In this document: positions 44,586 to 53,004 of the stretch, piece by piece
Layout: the number at the start of each line of letters is the position of its first letter
Numbering within the stretch: the first letter of the stretch is position 1
DNA from: Rheinheimera sp. SA_1
GTDB taxonomy: Bacteria; Pseudomonadota; Gammaproteobacteria; Enterobacterales; Alteromonadaceae
Assembly (NCBI RefSeq): GCF_001669775.1
Contig: NZ_LXWK01000011.1
Location: 806,001-870,000 of the forward strand
Direction: 5' to 3'
DNA length: 64,000 nt
Position numbers and translations under genes: made by a program
The notes under the pieces: generated by a model
What the model was told of the DNA's origin: nothing
The model's input: the letters and a program-made list of their open reading frames with translations, nothing else
Database searches by the model: none

Positions 44586-46871
44586 CTAAGGCAACGCCAC
44601 CTGATAGACATCACCCTGCGTCTGCGCCCGCTTTACATACCAAAGCGCGTCCCGGGTCCACTGGTAATGATGCATAAAACGCTCAGGAGTGGGCAGCAGC
44701 AAGCGTGGTGGCACCTCCAACGTGGCAACAGACCATTGCAGCAAGCCTTGACCAGGTTGGTAGAAGTACAGCTCGCCGTTCTTGAGTTGCCAGTTCAGCC
44801 AGTTGATTTTGTCGAAACCTTCCAGCATCAGTTGCTCTTCACCGTTGCGATTCAACCGGTACAAACCGTCCAGATGATATTTGCTGTACCAAAGTTCGCC
44901 TTGCCACTGGTAGCCGCTGTAACCACCTTGGCTGGTGAGCTGCGTGGATTGGCCGGTGGTGCGATCCAGTGCCCAGAGCTGATAATCGCCACTTTGGGTA
45001 CTGCTGTAGATCAACTGTCCGGGATTAGCCCCAAAGTTCACCACCGCCGCTTTGGCTGAAGCCGCCAGAATTTGCTGTAATTTCCCGCTTTGGATATTCA
45101 GCAGATAAATCGCGCCTTGTTGGCTAAACACCAGCTCTTTGCCATCGTTGGATAACGCCAGGCGCACAAATTCGACCGGTGGCGGCAGGGTTGCCAGGAA
45201 TTGTTCATTCTGGCCGGCGGCTCGACGCCAGATTTGTTGCTCGCCCTGACGGTTGGTTAAAAACACTAAATCGTCCCCGGCAACCCGCGGCATCCAGTCG
45301 ATTCGCGAGCTGGTGATGATTTTCTCTGGTGCGGGCCAGTTGCCCTCAGAAGCCGCAACTGTTGCAACTTGCGGCCGCGGCTGGCGCCAAATCTCCATTT
45401 TATGCAGCATCGTGCTGTACCACAGCTGCCCGGCTTGCCAGAACAACGACTGCGGCGTCGCACCGGTATTAAACAGCGGTTGTATTTGTTTAGCGGCGAC
45501 TTCCCAGCGACAAATTTGTTCACCACAACCAAACAGCAGCTGCGCATCGTGTTGCCAGGTAATAGTCGTCACCGCAAAAGGCACTTGCTGTTCCGCCAGC
45601 AAGCTCATGGATTGTCGCTGATAAATCCGTAACACCGACTTGGTCTGATCCAGATAACTAACCACTGCCAGCTTGCTGCCATCGGCCGAAATGGCCAGTG
45701 CCAGGTCACCACCTGGTGTCAGCGGCTGCGTCAGTTGTTGCACGGATCTGGTCGCGAGTTCCAGCCGCGATAGTGCATAAGGCTTGGTTTTGTCGGGTCG
45801 TTGCCGGAAATAAAATGCCTGACTGTCCTGTTGCCAGCTGATTTGCAACTGGCTATCAAAAGGTAGCTGCAGCAGCGGTTGGTCTGCGGTATTTTGCACA
45901 ACGCCACCGTTGATATCCGGCTCGCCAGCACGCGTTACAATAGGTGAAACTCTTAACCACAACTTGCAATCTTGCAGCTGACAAAGCTCATACAATAGCC
46001 AGTTGCGATCCGGGCTTAAGCTGGTAAAACGCAAAATTCCGTCCGGCACTTCGATTTGTACACGCTGCTGACTGGAAGTCGCTGTTTTTGCAAGGTCGGT
46101 TGGCTGCAAAAACCAACGACTTTGCCCGCCTTCATGCTGCAAATAAGAAAACCACTGCCCGTCACTACTCAGACTGAGCTGTGTTTCGACACCTTCGTCA
46201 CTGGTGCGCGGCGTTGGTGCGGCAAACGCAGGCGCAGATGCTGGTGCTGGTGCTGAATGTTGCGCCGGCCAATAAAGATTCAGCGCCAATAACATCAGCA
46301 GTAAAACCGGCAACCACCAGCCGCTGCGTTGTAATAAATTGACGTTGCTTTTCATTGATAAGGGCTTGATTGCGGCCTCAGCAGCAAATTGCACCGGGCT
46401 GTCTTGTGCAGAATCAAACTCTGCCGCTGTATCTTCAGCCGCATCTTCAGTCGCATCTCCAACCGCATTTTCAGTCGAAACAGCCGGCGCCAATATCGTG
46501 ACCGGCACCAACAAGCGATAACCCACTTTGGGCAAGGTTTCCAAATACGGCTGGCTGGCATCCAGTTGTGACAAAGCTTTTCTAAGCAGCGACACCGCAC
46601 GATTAATGGCACTTTCACTGACCACCCGGCCTTGCCACACTTGCGCTATTAATTGCTCCCGACTCAGCTGCTGCTGATCGGCGGTTAATAACGCCAGCAA
46701 TAAGTCAAAGATCCGCGGCTCCAGATAAAGTTGCTCGGTATCAACCACCAGGGTGCGACGGGTGGTGTCGAAAAAAATGTTGCCCAACAACCAGTTATTC
46801 AACAGCTTAAACTCCGGGTAAATAGAGCTTTGCTGCGGCTTGCAGCAACCTCTGGCAACGAGTAAGAACAC
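44586..46871 (-). CDS. CadC-type winged-helix regulator with TolB-like propeller
   Basis: This 761-residue protein has a cytoplasmic OmpR/ToxR-type winged helix (about 25-125: LYLEPRIFDLLLALLTADQQ, AINRAVSLLRKAL, YLETLPKVGYRL), a spacer, one membrane helix (about 183-201) and a large periplasmic beta-propeller of TolB/WD40-like repeats (about 225-755; e.g. LSLSSDGQWFSYL, LSPDRNWLLYEL, AISADGSKLAVVS). It should sense a periplasmic ligand and control transcription directly from the membrane. The GTG start at 46871 is the least certain part. It is divergent from the 46973 hydrolase, a likely target. Confidence 0.88.
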   Translation of the reverse strand: MFLLVARGCCKPQQSSIYPEFKLLNNWLLGNIFFDTTRRTLVVDTEQLYLEPRIFDLLLALLTADQQQLSREQLIAQVWQGRVVSESAINRAVSLLRKALSQLDASQPYLETLPKVGYRLLVPVTILAPAVSTENAVGDATEDAAEDTAAEFDSAQDSPVQFAAEAAIKPLSMKSNVNLLQRSGWWLPVLLLMLLALNLYWPAQHSAPAPASAPAFAAPTPRTSDEGVETQLSLSSDGQWFSYLQHEGGQSRWFLQPTDLAKTATSSQQRVQIEVPDGILRFTSLSPDRNWLLYELCQLQDCKLWLRVSPIVTRAGEPDINGGVVQNTADQPLLQLPFDSQLQISWQQDSQAFYFRQRPDKTKPYALSRLELATRSVQQLTQPLTPGGDLALAISADGSKLAVVSYLDQTKSVLRIYQRQSMSLLAEQQVPFAVTTITWQHDAQLLFGCGEQICRWEVAAKQIQPLFNTGATPQSLFWQAGQLWYSTMLHKMEIWRQPRPQVATVAASEGNWPAPEKIITSSRIDWMPRVAGDDLVFLTNRQGEQQIWRRAAGQNEQFLATLPPPVEFVRLALSNDGKELVFSQQGAIYLLNIQSGKLQQILAASAKAAVVNFGANPGQLIYSSTQSGDYQLWALDRTTGQSTQLTSQGGYSGYQWQGELWYSKYHLDGLYRLNRNGEEQLMLEGFDKINWLNWQLKNGELYFYQPGQGLLQWSVATLEVPPRLLLPTPERFMHHYQWTRDALWYVKRAQTQGDVYQVALP

Positions 46872-46972
46872 GGTAAGCTTTTCATCACAATTAAATCAGT
46901 CCGGGTTGGTGTTGCCAAAAGCCGAACTGGCTTAGGCTCAGGCTATCCATTTGATAGCCAGGAATTATCGTC

Positions 46973-48097
46973 TTGTCATACCAACACATTTTTAAAAAGT
47001 CTGTCAATTTTTACGGCAAAGATGGTTATCAACGCCTTTGCAAGCTGAGCCCGTTACTGCTGACCATATTGCTACTGAACCCGCTCAATGTAGCAGCAAG
47101 CAGCAACTTGCCGCGTTATTCCGAGCTCATCAGCAGCGGTCAGCATAAGTTTCATATCCGTAAGATGGCGCCAGACTCGGTCGCAACCGCCGAAAACTTG
47201 CCGGTGGTGGTGCTGCTGTCAGGCCCGAACCAGAATTTCCATGCTGACAGCGCCTGGTTCGCGTTGTTGCAGCCGCTGCTCGCGCAGAAGTATCAGGTGC
47301 TGACGATTGACCGGCTTGGCAATGGTTTTAGTGACAATGCCGATGATATTTCCTACCGACGCTTCAGTCAGGATTTAGCCACGTTGCTACCGACTTTAAC
47401 CAAGCAACCGGTGATCCTCATCAGCTTTGCCAGCGCCAGCATCAGCGCCCGTTTATTCCATCAGCAACAAGCCAGCCAAGACCAACCCCCCCATCAGGTA
47501 CAGGCGATGCTGTGGATAGATCCGGATATCCCGACACCAGAAGCGCTGGCTTTATATCAGGGCTATCCGGTCGATTGGTACCAGAAGCATCTACAGCAAC
47601 TGTTACCGGAATTAGCCAAAGGCGTCTGGAATCAGCGTACCAAAGATAAACTCACCAAGGAGCGCACGGAAATAGCGGCTTTGCTGAGCGGCGATCATAC
47701 CGCTGTGATGGATTGGGATTATTTCGACGTTGTTAGCTTGCAGCGACAAAACCCAGCGCGCCAGCAACAACGCGCGATTGAAATTGCCAATTATGCCAAA
47801 GACTTAGACTTATACGCCGCATTACCGGCAATTACTGACATTCCGGTCTCGGTGATTGACAGCGATTTTGAAACTTCCACCTTTCAAGCCGACAATGCGC
47901 AGTCAAATCAACTCCTGCAGTGGCAACAACAAGGCAGTGCCTGGAGCCAGCAATTGGCGAAAAACTCAGGCGGCCAATATTTACCGCTGCAGCATAGTGA
48001 TCATATGGTGATGTTTCAGCATCCGGAAAAAATAGTCGCGGCGGTGGATTGGCTTAGCGAAAAAGTTACAGTTTTTCCATTTAAAACCAAGCATTAA
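46973..48097 (+). CDS. Exported alpha/beta-hydrolase-like protein with altered nucleophile elbow
   Basis: This protein of up to 374 residues has an N-terminal hydrophobic segment (about 25-43, ending NVAA-SS), then PVVVLLSGPNQNFHADSAWF, LTIDRLGNGFSDNAD and the elbow position VILISFASASISARL. The usual GxSxG there reads FASAS. A candidate acid is in VIDSDFETS and a His in LQHSDHMVMFQHPE. The fold is clear and activity plausible but unproven. The start is a TTG, or lies slightly downstream; AGGA precedes it at a long distance. It is divergent from the TolB-type regulator. Confidence 0.75.
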   Translation: MSYQHIFKKSVNFYGKDGYQRLCKLSPLLLTILLLNPLNVAASSNLPRYSELISSGQHKFHIRKMAPDSVATAENLPVVVLLSGPNQNFHADSAWFALLQPLLAQKYQVLTIDRLGNGFSDNADDISYRRFSQDLATLLPTLTKQPVILISFASASISARLFHQQQASQDQPPHQVQAMLWIDPDIPTPEALALYQGYPVDWYQKHLQQLLPELAKGVWNQRTKDKLTKERTEIAALLSGDHTAVMDWDYFDVVSLQRQNPARQQQRAIEIANYAKDLDLYAALPAITDIPVSVIDSDFETSTFQADNAQSNQLLQWQQQGSAWSQQLAKNSGGQYLPLQHSDHMVMFQHPEKIVAAVDWLSEKVTVFPFKTKH

Positions 48098-48104
48098 GCT
48101 TAAC

Positions 48105-48197
48105 GTAGGTGCGATAAGCGTAGCGCCATCGCACATAAATGCGGTGCCCAACTTTATCTGCGGGCTTGGCGGATGGCGCTTCGCTGATCCGCCCTAC
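48105..48197. repeat. Inverted pair of REP-like palindromes (REPIN-like)
   Basis: Two 30-base elements, GTAGGTGCGATAAGCGTAGC... (48105-48134) and its inverted relative ending ...CTGATCCGCCCTAC (48168-48197), face each other across 33 bases. Each is a hairpin by itself and the two can pair with each other. They lie between converging genes and may act as a 3' stabiliser or terminator. A third copy is at 37181-37215. Confidence 0.72.
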
Positions 48198-48211
48198 AAT
48201 TTATAAAAAAA

Positions 48212-49126
48212 TCAGCGTGCTGTCGCCGATTGCAACCCCAAAATCGCCGCGCCACGTTCACCGGAGGCAGCGCCAAATTCGGCTTTTTTCAGCAGCGGCA
48301 CCTCAGCCCCCTGAAACAAATGCCGGCCAATTGCCGCCGGCAGCGCGACGTGAATTTCATCCAGATCAGATAAGCCACCACCAATCACGATCACATCCGG
48401 ATCATAAGCCAGCACCTGACTGGCGAGGCAAGCACCAAGCGCGTCCATATAACAATCAAAAGTATGGCGCGCCACCACGTCACCGCTGCGAAATGCAGTG
48501 ATCCAGTCGTAGGTCGTCAGGTTTTGTTGGCTGAAATGGCTGTATAATCGCGCCAGACCAGTGCCGGAAATATAGGTTTCGGCGCAGCCTTTTAAACCAC
48601 AACCACAGCTATACAGCGGCAGCTGATATTGCGCCAGCACCCGGCCGGCGATTGATTGATGACCAAATTCACCTGCCAGCTGTTGTTGACCCTGATAGAG
48701 CTCGCCGTTGATGCAGAGTCCACCACCGGCACCAGTGCCCAATATCACCCCAAAAACCCGGCTATAACCTCGGCCTGCGCCAAGCATCGCTTCTGACAAT
48801 ACAAACAAGCGGCAATCATTCCCCAGCGCCACTGGCCGCTGTAACCGCGCTTTTAAATCTGCAGCGACCGTGCGCTGGTTTAAACAGGCCACATTGGAAG
48901 AAATCACCACCCCTTTGGGTGCAACCACGCCTGGCAGCGCGATGCCAACCGGCGCACGTTTCCCCAGAAATTGGTCAGCTTTATCAATTTGCTGCGCGAT
49001 TGTCTGTAAAAACTGCGGATAATCCTGAGTCGGCGTTGGCACCCGCCACCGTTCAAGCAACTGAAATTGTTCAGTAAAAACTGCAATTTCAATTTTAGTT
49101 CCGCCTATATCCAAACCGTACACCAT
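48212..49126 (-). CDS. agaK: ROK-family N-acetylgalactosamine kinase (AgaK-like)
   Basis: This 304-residue sugar kinase has the phosphate-binding DIGGTKIEIAV, the ATP-binding GTGAGGGLCINGELYQG, the catalytic-Asp region ALGNDCRLF and the ROK zinc motif CGCGLKGCAE. It resembles NagK (N-acetylglucosamine kinase), but position in an aga operon behind agaS suggests N-acetylgalactosamine as substrate, as described for AgaK of Shewanella. Its ATG overlaps the agaS stop by one base (TGATG). It is the last gene of agaR-agaZ-agaS-agaK. Specificity is inference. Confidence 0.88.
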   Translation of the reverse strand: MVYGLDIGGTKIEIAVFTEQFQLLERWRVPTPTQDYPQFLQTIAQQIDKADQFLGKRAPVGIALPGVVAPKGVVISSNVACLNQRTVAADLKARLQRPVALGNDCRLFVLSEAMLGAGRGYSRVFGVILGTGAGGGLCINGELYQGQQQLAGEFGHQSIAGRVLAQYQLPLYSCGCGLKGCAETYISGTGLARLYSHFSQQNLTTYDWITAFRSGDVVARHTFDCYMDALGACLASQVLAYDPDVIVIGGGLSDLDEIHVALPAAIGRHLFQGAEVPLLKKAEFGAASGERGAAILGLQSATAR

Positions 49127-50370
49127 CAGCGGTTTCCTCTGGCTGCAGTAAATCCTGAATTTGTGCTTGTTGCCTGCCCACTTGGCATTTGATTAGGCAT
49201 TGGTTCAGGTAACGGATAAATAGTCACCCCCTGCACCACGCGGTTGACCTCGCCGCCAGGGCATGGATTATCCGGGCTGATGCCAAGCTGTAAGGCTTTG
49301 TAAAACGCCAGCGTCTGGCAGTATACAATATATGGAAAGGCAGTCCAGACGTCTGCTATTACTGAAACTGGCGTTGCAGCTGGCAGCAGCGCCTGCCACT
49401 GGGCCACATCCAACACCGTAATCGCCTGTGCCCGGCCATCGGCTTGCAGCTCTTGCACCAAATCCAGATCATATTGCTGGCTGTAAGGATCAGTCGATTT
49501 CAACAACACAATCTGGGTATGCGCATCGACCAGCGATTTTGGACCATGTCGAAATCCCAGTGGACTTTCAAAATAACTGCCAATTTGCCCTGAGGTCAGT
49601 TCCAGATATTTCAGTGCCGCTTCCTGTGCTATGCCTTTGAGACAACCTGCACCTAAAAACACCATCCGCCGACATGGCGTTTGCGCCAATTGCCGGATTT
49701 GCTGGTGTTGCTGCAACACCTGTTCGCTCAGCAACACAGCTTGTTGCAAGGCGCTGGCGTCCGGCGCAAATAACAACAAGGTTGCCAATAACATACCGGT
49801 AAAACTGCTGGTCATGGCAAAACTGCGATCATGGCAAGCATCAGGCAATAACCATAAAGCACAATGTGGTTGTTCAGCGGCAAACCGCGCCAACTGACCA
49901 TCGGCGTTACAACTAATCATTAAATGAAACCTTTGCTCAACCAGCGCATCGACGACTTGCAGCGCTGCCACGCTTTCCGGGCTGTTACCGGAGCGACCAA
50001 AACTAACCAATAACGTTGGTAATTCCGGAGTCAGATATAATTCCGGATGACTGACCAAATCAGTGGTACTGACCGCTTCTACCCGCTGGCCAGCCAAAGG
50101 TAACTTATTGATTAAATGCGGCACTACCGTCTGGCCGATATAAGCCGAAGTGCCGGCACCGGTAAAAATAATCCGTAAATCCGGCAGCATTAACAACGGT
50201 TGCAACCAACTGCGCAGTACCGTTTCTTTGCTGGCGAATTCCGCAGCCAACTGCTGCCAGATAGCCGGTTGCTGGGAAATTTCCTGCGCGGTAAAGCCGC
50301 CGCCCGTTTGTTGTAATTGCGCCGCGCTCAGCCCAAGCCTTGTTGAAGTTACTTCAGAACAAACCACCAC
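49126..50370 (-). CDS. agaS: AgaS: galactosamine-6-phosphate deaminase/isomerase (SIS domains)
   Basis: This 414-residue protein has two SIS phosphosugar-binding domains. The first (about 65-200) has IIFTGAGTSAYIGQT and VSFGRSGNSPESVAAL; the second (about 230-360) has VFLGAGCLKGIAQEAALKYL and the substrate segment ESPLGFRHGPKSLVD. AgaS converts galactosamine-6-phosphate to tagatose-6-phosphate and ammonia. The GTG at 50370 follows AAGGAG with seven bases between, so I prefer it to upstream ATGs. It has a C-terminal extension of about 20 Gly/Ser/Asn-rich residues. It is flanked by agaZ and agaK. Confidence 0.93.
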   Translation of the reverse strand: MVVCSEVTSTRLGLSAAQLQQTGGGFTAQEISQQPAIWQQLAAEFASKETVLRSWLQPLLMLPDLRIIFTGAGTSAYIGQTVVPHLINKLPLAGQRVEAVSTTDLVSHPELYLTPELPTLLVSFGRSGNSPESVAALQVVDALVEQRFHLMISCNADGQLARFAAEQPHCALWLLPDACHDRSFAMTSSFTGMLLATLLLFAPDASALQQAVLLSEQVLQQHQQIRQLAQTPCRRMVFLGAGCLKGIAQEAALKYLELTSGQIGSYFESPLGFRHGPKSLVDAHTQIVLLKSTDPYSQQYDLDLVQELQADGRAQAITVLDVAQWQALLPAATPVSVIADVWTAFPYIVYCQTLAFYKALQLGISPDNPCPGGEVNRVVQGVTIYPLPEPMPNQMPSGQATSTNSGFTAARGNR

Positions 50371-50463
50371 TTCTTTACTCCTTAACCCTGATTGCCGGAT
50401 GTCGCCACAGTCAGTCATACCCATTCGAAAAAACGTCTCAAACAATCAAGCGCTGTCGAAACT

Positions 50464-51756
50464 TCAGGCCGCTACAGCCCGGCCGCAAGCTGCGGCATAC
50501 CGTGCTGTCACCTGGCGGATTTTGTGCTGGATCAATGCCTGCGGGGTCGCAGTCAACTCACCGTTGAGTACAGCTTCGTATTGCACCGGCAAAAATTGAC
50601 TCAGCAACGGCAGCGGAATAGGTTGCTGCGCCAGGTTCTGACAAAGCTTATCTACCGCCGCCTGGATCAACGGCAAGTTCCAGTAATAACGGATGCGGTC
50701 GCTGTAGCTAAATTGGCGTAACAACGATTGCTGATCAGCACTCACCTGATAAAACGCCTGCCAATAATTGGGCTGACGCTGCATCTCGCGCTCGCAGACT
50801 GCAATCAGACAGGATTGTTGTTCGACTGGCAGCAGTTGTTGTTCAATTAAACAAAGCGCAAATAACGCTTCACGCAGCGCAAAGGTCAGCTGCGGCCCGA
50901 CTTTTAAAATCGCAAAATGCTGGCGTACCAATTGCGCATAAGCCTGTGCCGGCTGGTAATCGGTAGAATGAGCTTCAAACACCACCTGCGGAATATCGCG
51001 GATAAAACCGGCCAAAGCGGCGGTTTTGTCGGCCTGAAAATGATGAATGTGGGTATTATCAAACTCGACGCCGGGCTGCACCACCACGGCAATCACCCGC
51101 TGCCAGACGGCATCGGTTAAACCGGCGGCCGCGAAGGCCTGCTGATGATCAAACAGGGTTTTCGCCACGTGTGCGACAGAGGTCACTTCCAGCGTAGCTT
51201 CCAGGCTTGCCACACCGCCTGGCGCCGGTACTTCAGTGCCGACCACATAACACAGTTCGCTCTGGCCAAAGTGGTTGATAGCGGTTTGTTCGGCCACCAG
51301 GCACAACCGCGCCGCGCGTTCGGCGATAAGCCGGTCGGACAGCGGCAGCACATCGTCAGTGCAGGCCATGCTGGTATCTAAATGAATTTTCTGAAAACCA
51401 GCCGCCACATAAGCGCTGATCAACTGTTCGGCTTGCTGCATCGCGGCTGCGGCGGGCTGATGTTTCCAGCAGACCGGACCTAAATGATCACCGCCAAACA
51501 GGATTTGTGAGCGCGCTAGCTGCACTTCATCGGCCAGTGTATACACAAAATCTATAAAATCAGACGGTTGCATACCAGTGTAACCGCCGTATTGGTTCAC
51601 CTGATTGGCGGTTGCTTCAATCAGTAACTGGCTGCCATCTTGCTTTGCCTGTGCCAGCGCGGCCTTAAGCACCTGGGGGTGCGCTGAACAAACCGAATAT
51701 ATTCCCAAAGGTTGACCCGCTTTGTTGGCACGGATCAAATCAAGCAAAGCTTTCAT
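50464..51756 (-). CDS. agaZ: Tagatose-1,6-bisphosphate aldolase subunit AgaZ/KbaZ
   Basis: This 430-residue KbaZ/GatZ-family protein opens with LGIYSVCSAHPQVLKAAL, then has LIEATANQVNQYGGYTGM, ILFGGDHLGP and IHLDTSMAC. In E. coli KbaZ is needed for full activity of the aldolase KbaY. In Shewanella aga operons AgaZ is present without AgaY, as here. The ATG has AGGAG a few bases upstream. It lies ten bases behind agaR and 93 bases ahead of agaS. Confidence 0.93.
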   Translation of the reverse strand: MKALLDLIRANKAGQPLGIYSVCSAHPQVLKAALAQAKQDGSQLLIEATANQVNQYGGYTGMQPSDFIDFVYTLADEVQLARSQILFGGDHLGPVCWKHQPAAAAMQQAEQLISAYVAAGFQKIHLDTSMACTDDVLPLSDRLIAERAARLCLVAEQTAINHFGQSELCYVVGTEVPAPGGVASLEATLEVTSVAHVAKTLFDHQQAFAAAGLTDAVWQRVIAVVVQPGVEFDNTHIHHFQADKTAALAGFIRDIPQVVFEAHSTDYQPAQAYAQLVRQHFAILKVGPQLTFALREALFALCLIEQQLLPVEQQSCLIAVCEREMQRQPNYWQAFYQVSADQQSLLRQFSYSDRIRYYWNLPLIQAAVDKLCQNLAQQPIPLPLLSQFLPVQYEAVLNGELTATPQALIQHKIRQVTARYAAACGRAVAA

Positions 51757-51766
51757 AGCACTCCTG

Positions 51767-52540
51767 TTAACTGATGATTTGCACGTGCACCCCCATCCGG
51801 GTCAGTTCTTCGACAGTCCCGGCCGGAATACCGGCATCGGTCACTAAGGTATGCACCTGGTTTGCCGCGCAAATCAGATGAAAACCCCGACGTTCAAATT
51901 TTGACGAATCGGTGACCACAATAATTTCCCGCGCCACTTCGCACATCAGCCGATTTAGTGTGGCCTCTGCTTCAAAGTGGGTCGAAAGCCCGGTGCGTAA
52001 ATCAAAACCATCCACACCCAGCACCACTTTATCGAACTGAAAATGCCGTAATGCTTGTTCTGCCTGCGCGCCGTAAAACGACATCGACTTTTTGCGCAGC
52101 AGACCGCCGGTCATCATCACTTCAACTTTTTCAAACCCGGCCAGCTCAGAGGCGATGTTCAGACCATTGGTCATCACAATCAGGTTTTTATGTTCACTCA
52201 AACAGGCAGCCACTTCTTCTGTGGTAGTGCCGGAATCGAGAATGATCCGCTCGTCGTCGGCGATCAGCGCCGCCACCGCCCGGCCCAATTTTTGTTTTAA
52301 ATCCGAGTGTTTTTGTCGTTTCTCTTTCAGCGACAATTCCCGGCTTAAATCATCATTGACCATGGCGCCACCGCGTGAACGCACGACCAGCCGTTTACTG
52401 TCGAGCGTCGCCAGATCGCTGCGAATGGTCACTTCGGACACGCTAAACCGCTGCGCTAACTCGGCCACCGACACTTTGCCCTGTGTCTGCGTCAGTCGGA
52501 CGATTTCCTGCTGCCGCTCAATCGTATTTAAACTCTCCAC
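51767..52540 (-). CDS. agaR: DeoR-family repressor AgaR
   Basis: This 257-residue regulator has an N-terminal helix-turn-helix (about 6-60: ERQQEIVRL, VSVAELAQRFSVSEVTIRSDL, LDSKRLVVRSRGGA) and a C-terminal sugar-phosphate sensor domain (about 75-250: IILDSGTTTEEVA, MTNGLNIASEL, VMMTGGLLRKK, VVTDSSKFERRGF). It should repress the aga operon and the divergent receptor/glycosidase genes until a GalNAc-derived phosphosugar accumulates. It starts with GTG after GGGAGCAGGG. Repeated CTTTC motifs lie just upstream. Confidence 0.93.
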   Translation of the reverse strand: MESLNTIERQQEIVRLTQTQGKVSVAELAQRFSVSEVTIRSDLATLDSKRLVVRSRGGAMVNDDLSRELSLKEKRQKHSDLKQKLGRAVAALIADDERIILDSGTTTEEVAACLSEHKNLIVMTNGLNIASELAGFEKVEVMMTGGLLRKKSMSFYGAQAEQALRHFQFDKVVLGVDGFDLRTGLSTHFEAEATLNRLMCEVAREIIVVTDSSKFERRGFHLICAANQVHTLVTDAGIPAGTVEELTRMGVHVQIIS

Positions 52541-53004
52541 CCCTGCTCCCTGCCCGTCTTGGGCTGCTTGGTTTGTACCATACCATCAAAAAATAAACTT
52601 TCAATAGCTTTCGTTTTCGATATTTCAAAAGCGTTTATTCTTGAAAATTCACTCCGCGGCAATTAAAAACTCGAAAAAAACTTACTAAGTATAAGTTTTA
52701 TAAAGAATTAAAAGATATACCAGAAATCACATACCCTTTCCGATAGAAGTTTCAGATCTATTCGAATCGAAAACAAGGTAAAAAACATATAAACGAAAGC
52801 CAAATATAACTTGCGATCATTTTCGAATTGGCGATATAACAGCGTATCGAAGGTTTTACTTGCCATAGTTGTCGAGAGTTATCGACGGTTATCGCCAAAA
52901 AGTCACTGTTTTTGCGTTGTGACTGAGTTTACGCCAACCAAGCGTAACTGCGATATGGGCAATTCGGGAATTTCAAAACAAAAAATAACAAACCGGAGGG
53001 GAGT
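52541..53004. promoter_or_regulatory. Divergent control region of the GalNAc locus with repeated CTTTC motifs
   Basis: The 464-base region between agaR and the TonB receptor is A/T-rich and holds repeated CTTTC/GAAAG motifs. One cluster at 52597-52626 has CTTTC at 52598 and 52608 with TTTTC and ATTTC following, about one helical turn apart. Inverted GAAAAC/GAAAGC units occur at 52769-52774 and 52795-52800. Published AgaR operators are built from such spaced TTTC units, so these are probable AgaR sites for each direction. No promoter boxes were assigned. Confidence 0.65.

Noticed and set aside
44526-45059. Plus-strand open frame of 177 codons
   Set aside because: It is antisense to the C-terminal propeller of the regulator gene and has no family features.
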